DNA from: MPNP01 sp026710155
GTDB taxonomy: Bacteria; Pseudomonadota; Alphaproteobacteria; Rhodobacterales; Rhodobacteraceae
Direction of reading: 5' to 3'
Assembly (NCBI GenBank): GCA_965200885.1
Contig: OZ241737.1
Coordinates: forward strand, 2,294,001-2,358,000
DNA: 64,000 nt
Shown one piece after another: positions 26,240 through 35,783 of this stretch; the first letter of the stretch is position 1, and the number at the start of each line of letters is the position of its first letter. Under the pieces are notes generated by a model, which did no database searches, was not told the origin of the DNA, and was given only the letters and a program-made list of their open reading frames with translations. The position numbers and the translations under genes are program-made.

Positions 26240-26484
26240 TCCAAGCCGGGTAGCGCCCGGAAGTTCCAGGGTGTTGAGTAGTAGAAATTTTCCTTTTCAA
26301 GCCGGATCTCTGGGTTTATTCTCCCTGTTGCACCGAAGGATTATTCAAGGGAGAAAAGGCCAGAAAATGTCAACTCCTGTTGACAAACACCTTATCTCGT
26401 GATGAGTATATATGGCAATATTGTATTTGTTTCCCAAATTAAAGCTGCTTATTGGATATTGAAATCGAAAATCAGGTGCCTCAA

Positions 26485-27696
26485 TCAAGAAAGCGTTTTA
26501 CCCAGATTTTCTTCTATCTTATCCAAAAAGCCCTCGGTTGTTAGCCAACTCTGGTTGGGGCCAACCAGCAATGCCAGATCTTTAGTCATGAAACCGCTTT
26601 CAACCGTTTCAATGACGGTTTTCTCCAGGATCTTGGCAAATTTCTCCAATTGCTTGTTTTCGTCCAGTTTGGCACGATGCAACAGACCTCCGGTCCAGGC
26701 AAAAATGGAAGCAATGGAATTCGTGGAAGTCGGTTGTCCGGCCTGATGCTGTCTATAATGCCGGGTTACCGTACCATGGGCAGCTTCTGATTCCACGATC
26801 TTGCCATCCGGTGTCATCAATTTGGATGCCATTAATCCAAGAGATCCGTAACCCTGTGCGACTGTGTCCGATTGAACATCGCCATCATAGTTCTTGCAGG
26901 CCCATACAAAGCCGCCACTCCATTTGAGGGCAGCTGCTACCATATCGTCAATAAGCCTGTGTTCATAAAAGATATTGGCTTCCTTGAAACGGACCTCAAA
27001 CTCGGTTTCATAGATTTCCTGAAAAATATCCTTGAAACGGCCGTCATAGACCTTCATGATGGTGTTTTTAGTTGACAAATATACTGGCCATCCGAGCGAC
27101 AGACCATAGTTTAGGGAGGCTCTGGCAAAGTCCCTGATAGACTCATCAAGATTGTACATGCCCATAACCACACCGGAAGAGGGTGATTGGAACACTTCCT
27201 TTTCGATTACCTGGCCATCATCACCTTCAAACTTCATGGTTATCTTACCTGCACCGGGAAAGCGAAAATCGGTAGCCCGATATTGATCTCCGAAAGCATG
27301 TCGGCCAATGACTATTGGGCGGGTCCAACCAGGAACCAGCCTTGGAATGTTGTCACAGATTATCGGGCTTCGAAATACAACCCCCCCAAGGATATTCCTG
27401 ATGGTTCCATTTGGAGATCTGTACATCCTCTTGAGGTTGAATTCCTCAACGCGTGCCTCATCAGGGGTTATTGTAGCACATTTTACTCCAACCCCGACCT
27501 CTCTGATTTTATTTGCTGCATCAATCGTAATCTGGTCATCGGTCCGATCTCTTTCCTCAATTCCAAGATCATAATAAAGCAGATCGATATCCAGGTAATT
27601 CTTGATGAACTTGTTTCGAATCTTTTCCCAAATGATTCGTGTCATTTCATCACCATCAATTTCAACGATTGGATTATCAACTTTTATACGAGTCAC
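26485..27696 (-). CDS. icd: Isocitrate dehydrogenase (NADP+), homodimeric type
   Basis: The 403-residue TCA-cycle enzyme oxidatively decarboxylates isocitrate to 2-oxoglutarate. It is the eukaryote-like dimeric form, as shown by NPIVEIDGDEMTRIIW at the N-terminus, KCATITPDEARVEEF, SPNGTIRNILGGVVFR (substrate phosphosite region) and VWACKNYDGDVQSD, ending with AAHGTVTRHYRQHQ for NADP binding. The start is GTG with AGGAGGAA just upstream. It stands alone. A G7 run within the codons for LGGV is the only homopolymer of note. Confidence 0.96.
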   Translation of the reverse strand: MTRIKVDNPIVEIDGDEMTRIIWEKIRNKFIKNYLDIDLLYYDLGIEERDRTDDQITIDAANKIREVGVGVKCATITPDEARVEEFNLKRMYRSPNGTIRNILGGVVFRSPIICDNIPRLVPGWTRPIVIGRHAFGDQYRATDFRFPGAGKITMKFEGDDGQVIEKEVFQSPSSGVVMGMYNLDESIRDFARASLNYGLSLGWPVYLSTKNTIMKVYDGRFKDIFQEIYETEFEVRFKEANIFYEHRLIDDMVAAALKWSGGFVWACKNYDGDVQSDTVAQGYGSLGLMASKLMTPDGKIVESEAAHGTVTRHYRQHQAGQPTSTNSIASIFAWTGGLLHRAKLDENKQLEKFAKILEKTVIETVESGFMTKDLALLVGPNQSWLTTEGFLDKIEENLGKTLS

Positions 27697-28000
27697 GATT
27701 CCTCCTTATGCCTGTTGGGCAAATTTCTAATTTGAGATTATTTTTTAGATAAACAATGGATTTCCAAGGTTATTTCCATTTAAACTTTCTTTCTGCTTGT
27801 GAATTGGGATTTAAATACCAAATATCGGGCGTGGGTAAATTCTGAAATTGTCAGAAGTATATTTCGAGCCATTTGGGTATTCCTATTGGTTAGATGAAAA
27901 AATATAATACTTTATCAGTATTCTCGATTGAAAAATGGTAAACCCCTACCTGACTCAATTGTGAACAACCAAAAATTTAGTGCTTTCATAATTATTATCA
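27697..28000. other. AT-rich divergent intergenic region between icd and lipA
   Basis: About 300 bp separate the divergent icd and lipA genes and must hold both promoters. I see no clear -35/-10 pair, riboswitch or small gene. Confidence 0.4.
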
Positions 28001-28960
28001 ATGACCTCAACAGACCTTTCCATTCCGGAATTGCGGCATCCGGAAAAAGCACATAGAAAATCCAATCCAATAATGAGAAAACCCAATTGGATTAGGGTTA
28101 AGGCACCAACTTCTGAGGGGTATCGAAAAACCCGGGATATACTTCGGGACAACAAACTTGTCACTGTTTGTGAAGAGGCCTCTTGTCCCAATGTTGGGGA
28201 ATGTTGGAGCAAGAGTCATGCAACATTCATGATCATGGGGGAAATTTGTACAAGAGGTTGTACCTTTTGCAATGTTGCTACCGGAAAACCGTCTGATTTG
28301 GATCCGTTTGAGCCTGGCCGAGTGTCCCACGCCGTTCATAAACTCGGATTGAAGCATGTGGTCGTTACAAGTGTAGACCGAGATGATCTGAAGGATGGAG
28401 GGGCTAAGCATTTTGCCATGACCATAAGGTCAATAAAGCATAAAAATCCTGATACAACCGTGGAAATATTGACACCGGACTTCCTCAGATGCGAACCATC
28501 TGCCCTGGAAATGGTTGTTGATGCCTCGCCTGATATATTCAACCATAATCTGGAAACCGTACCCTCCCTTTATCCTACGGTTCGACCTGGTGCACGCTAC
28601 TTTCATTCGCTGCAGTTGCTTTACAGGGCCAAGGAATTATCCCCAAATTTATTTACAAAATCGGGCATAATGGTTGGATTGGGTGAAGAAAAGAACGAAG
28701 TGACCCAGGTGATGGATGATCTGAGGTCCGCGAATGTGGACTTCATTACCATTGGACAGTATCTCCAACCCACACCAAAACATCATCCCATTAGAAAATT
28801 CGTAACTCCCGATGAATTCAAGACTTATGAAAAGATGGCCTATGGCAAAGGTTTCCTGATGGTATCCGCAAGTCCCTTGACCAGATCAAGTTATCATGCC
28901 GATGAAGATTTTGTTCGACTTAGGAAAGCAAGGAACAGGCAATCACAAGGTTTAAATTAA
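28001..28960 (+). CDS. lipA: Lipoyl synthase
   Basis: The 319-residue radical-SAM enzyme inserts two sulfurs into octanoyl groups on lipoyl domains. Both clusters are visible: the auxiliary cluster motif CEEASCPNVGEC near residue 60 and the radical-SAM motif CTRGCTFCNV near residue 85. DLDPFEPGRVSHAV, TSVDRDDLKDGGA and GLGEEKNEV follow in family order, and the conserved C-terminal serine segment (VSASPLTRSSYHADE) is present. It is followed by a ratA-like gene, a frequent neighbour in alphaproteobacteria. Confidence 0.97.
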   Translation: MTSTDLSIPELRHPEKAHRKSNPIMRKPNWIRVKAPTSEGYRKTRDILRDNKLVTVCEEASCPNVGECWSKSHATFMIMGEICTRGCTFCNVATGKPSDLDPFEPGRVSHAVHKLGLKHVVVTSVDRDDLKDGGAKHFAMTIRSIKHKNPDTTVEILTPDFLRCEPSALEMVVDASPDIFNHNLETVPSLYPTVRPGARYFHSLQLLYRAKELSPNLFTKSGIMVGLGEEKNEVTQVMDDLRSANVDFITIGQYLQPTPKHHPIRKFVTPDEFKTYEKMAYGKGFLMVSASPLTRSSYHADEDFVRLRKARNRQSQGLN

Positions 28961-29017
28961 ATCCAACATCTGATAATGGTGAGGTAAAAATTGAAGAAGC
29001 AAGGTGAATAATCCAAA

Positions 29018-29485
29018 ATGCCAAAGTACAGTGAAATAAGGAAACTGCCATTCTCTGATCAGCAGATGTATGATTTGGTTGCAGATATCGAATCCTACCC
29101 CGAATTCATACCTTGGTGTACCGGTACACGTATTCGTTCGATCAAGGAGGAGGGCGAAAAAACAATCGTCGATGCCGATCTGTTGATCACTTTCAAGATT
29201 TTTCATGAAAGATTCAGATCGATAGTTGAATTTGTCCCCAATGCCCAAAAAATCAACATAAGATATCTTGAAGGTCCCTTGAAGTATCTGGAAAGCCAAT
29301 GGTCGTTTACGTCAGAAGGCTCCGGATGCATTGTGGAATACCAGGTGGAATTTGAATTCAAATCTAAACTGTTCCAGAAAATTGCTGGTTTCATTTTTCA
29401 GGAGGCCTTGCAGAAAATAGTGGCTTCTTTTGAAAAAAGGGCGATGGACATTTACCAACAACCCGGTAAAGATAATTCATACTGA
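29018..29485 (+). CDS. RatA/Coq10-like START-domain protein
   Basis: The 155-residue protein has the polyketide-cyclase/START fold of Coq10-type proteins: RKLPFSDQQMYDLVADIESYPEFIPWC at the N-terminus, VDADLLITFKIFHERFRS in the middle, LEGPLKYLESQW and a C-terminal long helix. Coq10 homologues bind ubiquinone and assist respiration; E. coli RatA was reported as a ribosome anti-association factor. The lipA neighbourhood favours the ubiquinone role. It starts 57 bp after lipA. Confidence 0.88.
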   Translation: MPKYSEIRKLPFSDQQMYDLVADIESYPEFIPWCTGTRIRSIKEEGEKTIVDADLLITFKIFHERFRSIVEFVPNAQKINIRYLEGPLKYLESQWSFTSEGSGCIVEYQVEFEFKSKLFQKIAGFIFQEALQKIVASFEKRAMDIYQQPGKDNSY

Positions 29486-29524
29486 AACACCTATAGCACA
29501 AATTGAAAATAAGGAGGAACATAA

Positions 29525-30004
29525 ATGCGGTTAAGTACCAAGGGCAGATATGCCATGGTTGCCATGACCGCCCTGGCATTGACTGAAAATGGAGGCTACA
29601 CCAATCTGGTGAATATTTCCAAGCAGCAGAACATTTCTATAACCTACCTTGAACAGCTCTTCATGAAGCTCAAAAAAGCCGAATTGATTATTGCGTCAAG
29701 AGGCCCGAGTGGTGGATATAAATTAGCAAGATCACCAGATAAAATCAGGATTTTGCGGATACTGGAAGCAGTTGAGGAGCCGATGAATGCCCTTGAAACA
29801 GGCGCTGGTGTTTCGGGCGGAAGTTCGGGTACCAAGGCACAATCCCTGTCCAATAGGTTGTGGGAAGGACTTTCTGCCCAAGTTTATGTTTACCTCCATG
29901 GTATAAGGCTGTCGGATATAATCAACAACGATTTGGTTCCATGTCCTGCCGTACCTGATATACTCAATATTTACGATACCAATGAGCACAAGGACCTATC
30001 TTGA
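29525..30004 (+). CDS. iscR: Rrf2-family regulator IscR, alphaproteobacterial type
   Basis: The 159-residue winged-helix repressor heads the suf operon and senses iron-sulfur status. MRLSTKGRYAMVAMTALAL and ITYLEQLFMKLKKAELI with SRGPSGGYKLAR define the family. The cluster loop that holds three cysteines in E. coli IscR reads GAGVSGGSSGTKAQSLSNRLWE here, with serines and no cysteine. A loop with serines in this place is known from Rhodobacter-type IscR, so this is a lineage trait. AAGGAGGA lies just before the ATG. Its end overlaps the desulfurase gene by 23 bp. Confidence 0.9.
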   Translation: MRLSTKGRYAMVAMTALALTENGGYTNLVNISKQQNISITYLEQLFMKLKKAELIIASRGPSGGYKLARSPDKIRILRILEAVEEPMNALETGAGVSGGSSGTKAQSLSNRLWEGLSAQVYVYLHGIRLSDIINNDLVPCPAVPDILNIYDTNEHKDLS

Positions 30005-31019
30005 TTGGAATGCCACCTCGCCAATGAGGGAGGTCGTAAAAAATACCATCAGTGAGGCTCTTGATTTCTGGGGCAATCCCTCGGCAATTTACCAGGAGGG
30101 CAGAGTTGCCAAGGCGCTGATAGAACGGGCAAGGGTATCAATTGGATCAATATGCGGTTTTCCCCCAGAGGATGTAATCTTTACGTCAGGTGCTACAGAA
30201 GGTGCGGCTTTGGCTCTGCGGGGAAAAGATCTTCATGCTTCTGGAATTGAACATGAATGTGTCAGGGCTTGGACCAATACCTGTTTGACCGCTGACAGGA
30301 ATGGGCTGGTAGAAATTAAATCACCAATTAAATCGTGCCTGCAAGTAGCCAATGGCGAAACCGGGGTTATTCAAGCTATTCCCCGTGGTCTCCATGTCAC
30401 TGATGGTACACAGGCATTGGGAAAAATTCCCACCAGGGAAATTTTTAAACAAGTCAGGATTGCTTTTATTTCGTCCCACAAAATTGGCGGCCTCAAGGGT
30501 ACCGGTGCTCTTTTGAAGAAACCCGAGGTGGAAATCAGCCCGAATATAAGGGGAGGAGGGCAGGAGTATGGATTTAGATCAGGTACTGAAAACGTACTCG
30601 GAATTATTGCCTTTGCTGCTGCGTTGGAAGAAGCCGATAAGGAGTTGAGAAATGGTGAGTGGGAAAGAATTGGCGAATTACGGGATCTTTTGGAAGAAAT
30701 ACTATTGAATGAAGTCAAGGATATGGTCATTTTTGGTCGTGAATCTGATAGACTTCCCAACACAAGTTATTTTACTGCATCAGGTTGGAAAAGCGAACAT
30801 CAAATCATAAATCTAGATCTATCGGGTTTTGCAGTTTCGGCAGGGTCAGCTTGTTCCTCGGGTAAGTTGCGTTCAAGTGGAGTTCTGGAAGCAATGGGTG
30901 TTTCATCCCAACTTGCATCTTCTGCCATTCGGGTTTCACTGGGCCCTACTAGTGATAGGGATGATGTGCTGAGGTTTGCCAGACTGTGGATTGAAAAACT
31001 CAAGAACAACAGAAACTGA
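29982..31019 (+). CDS. Cysteine desulfurase, IscS/NifS-like (short form)
   Basis: The 345-residue PLP enzyme removes sulfur from cysteine for cluster assembly. TYLDWNATSPM starts it, TSGATEGAALAL binds PLP, SSHKIGGLKGTGALL carries the Schiff-base lysine and SAGSACSSGKLRSSGVL the catalytic cysteine. It is shorter than E. coli IscS and of the form that sits second in alphaproteobacterial suf operons. It overlaps iscR by 23 bp and precedes sufB by 47 bp. A second, SufS-type desulfurase ends the operon. Confidence 0.92.
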   Translation: MSTRTYLDWNATSPMREVVKNTISEALDFWGNPSAIYQEGRVAKALIERARVSIGSICGFPPEDVIFTSGATEGAALALRGKDLHASGIEHECVRAWTNTCLTADRNGLVEIKSPIKSCLQVANGETGVIQAIPRGLHVTDGTQALGKIPTREIFKQVRIAFISSHKIGGLKGTGALLKKPEVEISPNIRGGGQEYGFRSGTENVLGIIAFAAALEEADKELRNGEWERIGELRDLLEEILLNEVKDMVIFGRESDRLPNTSYFTASGWKSEHQIINLDLSGFAVSAGSACSSGKLRSSGVLEAMGVSSQLASSAIRVSLGPTSDRDDVLRFARLWIEKLKNNRN

Positions 31020-31066
31020 TTGCATCAAAAATTTATGCAGGCATCGGATTTGAAAGGATTATTTTT

Positions 31067-32581
31067 ATGGAAATGACAAAAATTAAAGACGGTCTGGATA
31101 AGAATACCCTTGAAACGGTCAAATCCGTTGGAGGCAAGTACAAGCATGGCTGGGAAACGGAAATTGAAATGGAGTTTGCTCCCAAGGGGGTAAACGAGGA
31201 TATCGTCAGGCTGATTTCTGAAAAGAATAACGAGCCTCAATGGATGACCGAGTGGAGACTGAGTGCATTCAATCGCTGGAAGGAAATGAAGGAACCATCT
31301 TGGGCAATGGTGAACTATCCCGAAATCAACTATCAGGATCAATATTACTATGCCAAGCCCAAAAGCATGGTAAATCGTCCGAAATCCCTTGATGAGGTTG
31401 ATCCGACCCTTTTGGAAACCTATCAAAAACTTGGAATACCGCTCAGGGAACAGATGGTTCTGGCAGGGGTTGAGGGTGCATCGGAATCACCTGGCGATGC
31501 CAGAAAGGTAGCTGTTGATGCTGTGTTTGATTCGGTATCAGTAGGAACAACCTTTCGGGATGAACTGCAAAAGGCGGGGGTCATTTTCTGCCCGATTTCC
31601 GAGGCAATAGAAGAGTACCCGGAACTGGTAAGAAAATATTTGGGTTCGGTCGTGCCAATTACTGACAACTATTTTGCAACCCTCAATTCAGCGGTGTTTT
31701 CCGATGGTTCATTTGTCTATGTGCCACCTGGTGTTAGGTGTCCGATGGAACTTTCAACCTATTTCAGAATCAATGCCGAAAACACCGGTCAATTTGAAAG
31801 AACACTGATCATTGCTGATGAAGGCTCCTATGTAAGTTACCTTGAAGGCTGTACCGCACCACAGCGTGACACCACCCAACTGCATGCCGCAGTGGTTGAA
31901 CTTGTTGCACTCGAAGATGCCGAAATCAAATATTCGACCGTTCAAAACTGGTATCCCGGTGATGAAGAAGGGAAGGGGGGTATTTACAATTTTGTTACCA
32001 AAAGGGCCGATTGCCGTGGAGACCGTTCACATGTCATGTGGACCCAGGTTGAGACAGGCTCTGCAGTCACCTGGAAATATCCTTCCTGCATTTTGAGAGG
32101 AAAGGAATCACAGGGTGAATTCTATTCCATAGCCATAACCAATAATCTCCAGCAGGCTGATACCGGTACCAAGATGGTTCATTTGGGACAGGGTTCCAAA
32201 TCCAGGATTGTGTCCAAGGGAATTTCAGCGGGAAAGGCACAAAACACCTATCGTGGTTTGGTTTCCGTTCATCCCCGTGCCAGCAATTGTCGCAATTATA
32301 CCCAATGTGACAGCCTGTTGATTGGGGATAATTGTGGTGCACACACAGTTCCGTATATTGAGGTTAAAAACAACACCTCCCGGGTAGAACACGAGGCAAC
32401 CACTTCAAAGGTTGACGAGGACCAGCTTTTTTACTGTCGCCAAAGGGGCATTGATGAAGAATCGGCTGTGGCTCTGGTGGTCAATGGCTTCTGCAAGGAA
32501 GTGTTGCAATCACTACCCATGGAGTTTGCCATGGAAGCTCAACAGTTGGTTACAATTTCACTTGAAGGTTCGGTTGGTTGA
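31067..32581 (+). CDS. sufB: Fe-S cluster scaffold SufB
   Basis: The 504-residue beta-helix protein is the scaffold subunit of the SufBCD complex. Characteristic segments are KYKHGWETEIEMEFAPKG, YYAKPKSMVNRPKSLDEVDP, the PPGVRCPMELSTYFRIN core, the SYVSYLEGCTAPQRDT cysteine region implicated in cluster assembly, CNYTQCDSLLIG-type QCDSLLIGDNCGAH and VEHEATTSKVDEDQLFYCRQRG. Length is normal. It lies in iscR-desulfurase-sufB-cupin-sufC-sufD order. Confidence 0.97.
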   Translation: MEMTKIKDGLDKNTLETVKSVGGKYKHGWETEIEMEFAPKGVNEDIVRLISEKNNEPQWMTEWRLSAFNRWKEMKEPSWAMVNYPEINYQDQYYYAKPKSMVNRPKSLDEVDPTLLETYQKLGIPLREQMVLAGVEGASESPGDARKVAVDAVFDSVSVGTTFRDELQKAGVIFCPISEAIEEYPELVRKYLGSVVPITDNYFATLNSAVFSDGSFVYVPPGVRCPMELSTYFRINAENTGQFERTLIIADEGSYVSYLEGCTAPQRDTTQLHAAVVELVALEDAEIKYSTVQNWYPGDEEGKGGIYNFVTKRADCRGDRSHVMWTQVETGSAVTWKYPSCILRGKESQGEFYSIAITNNLQQADTGTKMVHLGQGSKSRIVSKGISAGKAQNTYRGLVSVHPRASNCRNYTQCDSLLIGDNCGAHTVPYIEVKNNTSRVEHEATTSKVDEDQLFYCRQRGIDEESAVALVVNGFCKEVLQSLPMEFAMEAQQLVTISLEGSVG

Positions 32582-32677
32582 ATCTTGACATCATTACATG
32601 GAAAGACCACTTGAACATCATACGATTTTCGGCTTCAAGTTAAGACCCAATCATTATCGTTAATCATTCCAGTTATC

Positions 32678-33187
32678 ATGGCCACAAATTCACCTGTTAT
32701 TGACATAAATACCCTGGCGCCGCTTGATTTCACCTCCGAAAGGTTAACAAAATTCGGTGGTAAAACATCTGACCTGGGCTTCCCCCTTGGACTTGAAGGA
32801 ATCGGGTGCAGGTATTTTGAGGTGAAACCGGGCCGTAGGGCCTTTCCATTTCATAATCATTTGGGAAATGATGAACTTTTCATTGTTACTGAAGGAAGGG
32901 GTATCTACAGGTATGGCACAAAGACAATCGAGATTTCGACCGGTTCTGTTTGTGGTGCTCCCAGAGGTGGCAGGGAAGGGGCCCACCAGATTGTCAACAA
33001 CAGCGATCAGGTTTTGAAATACCTTGCGATTTCGACCAAAAACGATCCCGATATCTGTGAATACCCTGACAGTGATAAAATACTGGCATTTGGCATCAAG
33101 CCCGGCAAGGATTTCAAATCTGCCTACATGAAATATATCGGTCTCATGGAAAATCAGGTCAATTATTTCCATGGTGAAGAAGAATAG
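32678..33187 (+). CDS. Cupin-domain protein inserted between sufB and sufC
   Basis: The 169-residue single-domain cupin has the metal-binding motif HNHLGNDELFIVTEGRG near residue 63 and a second motif GREGAHQIVNNS near residue 105. No enzyme activity can be assigned. The gene is co-directional with sufB and sufC, with gaps of about 96 and 81 bp, wider than the usual spacing in this operon. Its place among Fe-S assembly genes suggests co-regulation, possibly in metal or redox response, but this is inference. Confidence 0.8.
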   Translation: MATNSPVIDINTLAPLDFTSERLTKFGGKTSDLGFPLGLEGIGCRYFEVKPGRRAFPFHNHLGNDELFIVTEGRGIYRYGTKTIEISTGSVCGAPRGGREGAHQIVNNSDQVLKYLAISTKNDPDICEYPDSDKILAFGIKPGKDFKSAYMKYIGLMENQVNYFHGEEE

Positions 33188-33268
33188 GAATTTCAGCTTA
33201 TGACAGGATTCGGCATCAATTTTGTCCCAATAATTACCAACTCGAAAAACATATAGAAGGAGTTATTT

Positions 33269-34024
33269 TTGTTAATAATTGAAAATCTGCATGCAATTCT
33301 CGAAGAGGAAAGCAAACCCATACTGAAGGGTGTAAATCTGAGGGTAGGGCCTGGTGAGGTTCATGCCATAATGGGACCAAATGGTTCGGGTAAATCAACC
33401 CTGTCATATGTCATATCCGGGCGTGATGGTTATGAAATTCCCGAAGGTTCAATCACCTACAATAATGAGGATATCCTGGAATTGGAACCCGAGGAAAGGG
33501 CTGCCCTGGGGTTTTTTCTGGCATTCCAGTATCCTGTTGAAATTCCGGGAGTTGGCAACATGACCTTCCTCAGAACAGCCTTCAACGCAATAAAGAAGGC
33601 ACGAAATGAGGAAGAAATCTCTGCGAGTGACTTCCTGAAGCTGGTAAGAACAAAAGCCAAGGAACTGAACATCGGGCCTGACCTCTTGAAGCGTCCGGTT
33701 AATTACGGGTTTTCAGGTGGAGAGAAGAAAAGAAACGAAATTTTGCAAATGGCCGTTCTTGAACCTTCCTTGTGCGTTCTGGATGAAACCGACTCCGGCT
33801 TGGATATTGACGCCATGAAGCAGGTGTCTGCAGGGGTAAACGCCTTGCGAAGTCCTGATCGGGCAATCATCGTAATCACTCATTATCAAAGATTATTGAA
33901 CCATATCCAACCGGATATTGTACATGTCATGGTTGATGGTGGTATTGTCCATTCAGGTGGTGCCGAACTTGCTTTGGATATTGAAAACAACGGGTACTCG
34001 AATATCCTCAGTAATCTGAATTGA
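33269..34024 (+). CDS. sufC: Fe-S assembly ATPase SufC
   Basis: The 251-residue ABC ATPase powers the SufBCD complex. Walker A is GPNGSGKSTLSYVI near residue 37, the SufC-type signature FSGGEKKRNEILQMAVLEP lies near residue 150, and Walker B is LCVLDETDSGLD, with the Asp-Glu-Thr form typical of SufC. The start is a TTG eight bases after AAGGAG. It is followed by sufD after 53 bp. Confidence 0.96.
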   Translation: MLIIENLHAILEEESKPILKGVNLRVGPGEVHAIMGPNGSGKSTLSYVISGRDGYEIPEGSITYNNEDILELEPEERAALGFFLAFQYPVEIPGVGNMTFLRTAFNAIKKARNEEEISASDFLKLVRTKAKELNIGPDLLKRPVNYGFSGGEKKRNEILQMAVLEPSLCVLDETDSGLDIDAMKQVSAGVNALRSPDRAIIVITHYQRLLNHIQPDIVHVMVDGGIVHSGGAELALDIENNGYSNILSNLN

Positions 34025-34077
34025 TTTCAATCCACGAATTTAAAGAATAAAATTATTTTAGAGAGTAGTTTCTGATC

Positions 34078-35295
34078 ATGTTGACTGCAAACAAGAGTGG
34101 ATACAATTTTCCACAAAGAGGGGATGAATATTGGAAGTTTACCAAACCCGATCAATTTGTGGAAATTTCCGAAATGGCCAGCCCGGTCAATCTTGAAAAT
34201 GTGATTGATGCCAAGTCTCCTTCCCAGACAGTTGCAACACACAAGTTGGATGACATTGACAGAATTGAATTTGTCCTGCACCCCAACGAATTTTTGTTTG
34301 ATCAATCGGACAGTCGAATTGTCAATTCCCTTCAGGCTGAATTCAATTATCGTCATCGGAGAAAACCTTCATGGATTGATGAAGTATCTGGTGCAATCGA
34401 AAACAGGATTCAGAAACCAATTCCCAGACCGTTTGCCAAATACTGTATCGATCACAGTCAAATAGGATTTTGCATGTGGGCCAAAAAGGAAATCACTGAT
34501 CCTGTGGTTTTGAATTATGGCAAATGCTTCGCTGGAGGTGCCCATCTGATCCATAATATCATCAGGGTTTCGTCTGGTGCCAAATTGACCATGGTTGAAA
34601 TTGGCAATCCATGGTCGGGAGTTAACATGGTCAACGAGGTCCATGTCGAGCCCAGGGGAGAATTCAACCATATCAGAATTGCCGTTGGAAATAGCGAAGC
34701 TCGAAGTCTGTTCCACCAATATGCCAAGGTCGATGAATCAGCTTCCCTTAAATCCTTTTCACTTTTCGGAGGCGCTCCCTTGACCAGAAACGAGCATATC
34801 ATCGAACTGCCAGAGGATGATGCCAATGCACATGTGTCGGGGGTGTTTGTGGGTAATGGCAATGTTTTGCAGGATGATACGGTGTTCATCAGGCACATAG
34901 GACTTAATGGTACCAGCCGGCAGGTTTTCCGAAAAGTCCTTAACAACGGGGCAACAGGTGTGTTTCAAGGTAAAATCCATGTGAATCCGGGTTCCCAGAA
35001 AACCGATGGCTATCAAAAAAGCCAGGCCTTGCTTCTGGATGAAAAAAGCCAGTTTCTGGTAAAGCCGGAGCTGGAAATCTATGCCGATGATGTTTCCTGT
35101 TCCCATGGCTCCACTTGCGGCAGCATTGACAACAATTCACTCTATTACCTTCGCTCAAGGGGAATCTCGAAAGATGAAGCCATATCAATGTTGTCACTCG
35201 GGTTCTTGAAGGAAGTCCTGGATGAAATCGAAAGTGAAGAAATCGTTGCAAATCTTGAGGATTTGCTGACTGACATGGTCAACAATGCCATCTGA
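34078..35295 (+). CDS. sufD: Fe-S assembly protein SufD
   Basis: The 405-residue SufB paralogue completes the SufBC2D scaffold. The beta-helix C-terminal part is clear (GVFQGKIHVNPGSQKTDGYQ, LLLDEKSQFLVKPELEIYADDVSCSHGST and LRSRGISKDEAISML). The conserved histidine in SCSHGSTCG is present. The N-terminal third is divergent, as is usual. Its stop overlaps the next start by one base. Confidence 0.95.
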   Translation: MLTANKSGYNFPQRGDEYWKFTKPDQFVEISEMASPVNLENVIDAKSPSQTVATHKLDDIDRIEFVLHPNEFLFDQSDSRIVNSLQAEFNYRHRRKPSWIDEVSGAIENRIQKPIPRPFAKYCIDHSQIGFCMWAKKEITDPVVLNYGKCFAGGAHLIHNIIRVSSGAKLTMVEIGNPWSGVNMVNEVHVEPRGEFNHIRIAVGNSEARSLFHQYAKVDESASLKSFSLFGGAPLTRNEHIIELPEDDANAHVSGVFVGNGNVLQDDTVFIRHIGLNGTSRQVFRKVLNNGATGVFQGKIHVNPGSQKTDGYQKSQALLLDEKSQFLVKPELEIYADDVSCSHGSTCGSIDNNSLYYLRSRGISKDEAISMLSLGFLKEVLDEIESEEIVANLEDLLTDMVNNAI

Positions 35296-35783
35296 TGTCA
35301 TTAGTTCAAGATACCTTTCGGACTTACAGTTCACCAAGGAAAACCATAAGATCCCGCTTGGTTTCAACCAGTGAAGCAGACGCCTTGATTTATTTGATAA
35401 TGGGATTGGTATTTAATTTCATTGGTTCACTACCCTTCCTCCTTGACTCTGCAGGCGAAATTCCCATTACGGCATTTCTTTCTGCATACTTTATTGGTGT
35501 CGTGATCTTTGCACCATTGCTATTTTATTTTATTTCAGTTTTGGGTAAACTTGCAGTTATGATACTGGGATGGCGGATCAGATGGATTCATTCAAGAATT
35601 GCATTGTTTTGGGCCTTTTTTATTGTATTTCCCCTAATCATGGTGAATGGAATGACTACATATATTCCAACGAAACATGGCGAAATACTGCAAGATGGCT
35701 TTTCCATTTTGATTTTTGCCATTTTCCTGACCTTTTGGTTTTTGGGACTGCATGAGGCAAACAAACTTAAAGATCAAACATGA
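35295..35783 (+). CDS. Small multi-pass membrane protein (Yip1-like), suf operon
   Basis: The 162-residue protein has about four predicted membrane spans, for example LIYLIMGLVFNFIGSLPFLL, SAYFIGVVIFAPLLFYFISV and FSILIFAIFLTFWFLGL. It resembles the Yip1-domain proteins found in alphaproteobacterial suf operons. It overlaps sufD by one base and the next gene by 4 bp. No function is known in this setting. Confidence 0.75.
   Translation: MSLVQDTFRTYSSPRKTIRSRLVSTSEADALIYLIMGLVFNFIGSLPFLLDSAGEIPITAFLSAYFIGVVIFAPLLFYFISVLGKLAVMILGWRIRWIHSRIALFWAFFIVFPLIMVNGMTTYIPTKHGEILQDGFSILIFAIFLTFWFLGLHEANKLKDQT

Noticed and set aside
27374..27390. C7 run (G7 on the coding strand) within icd as a further contingency tract
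   Set aside because: It lies in a conserved housekeeping motif, the frame is intact, and seven bases is short for frequent slippage.
29780..29870. IscR lacks the three cysteines that bind the [2Fe-2S] cluster in E. coli
   Set aside because: A serine-rich loop with the same flanks (NRLWE after SGGSSG) is typical of Rhodobacter-type alphaproteobacterial IscR, so it is a lineage trait and not a defect.
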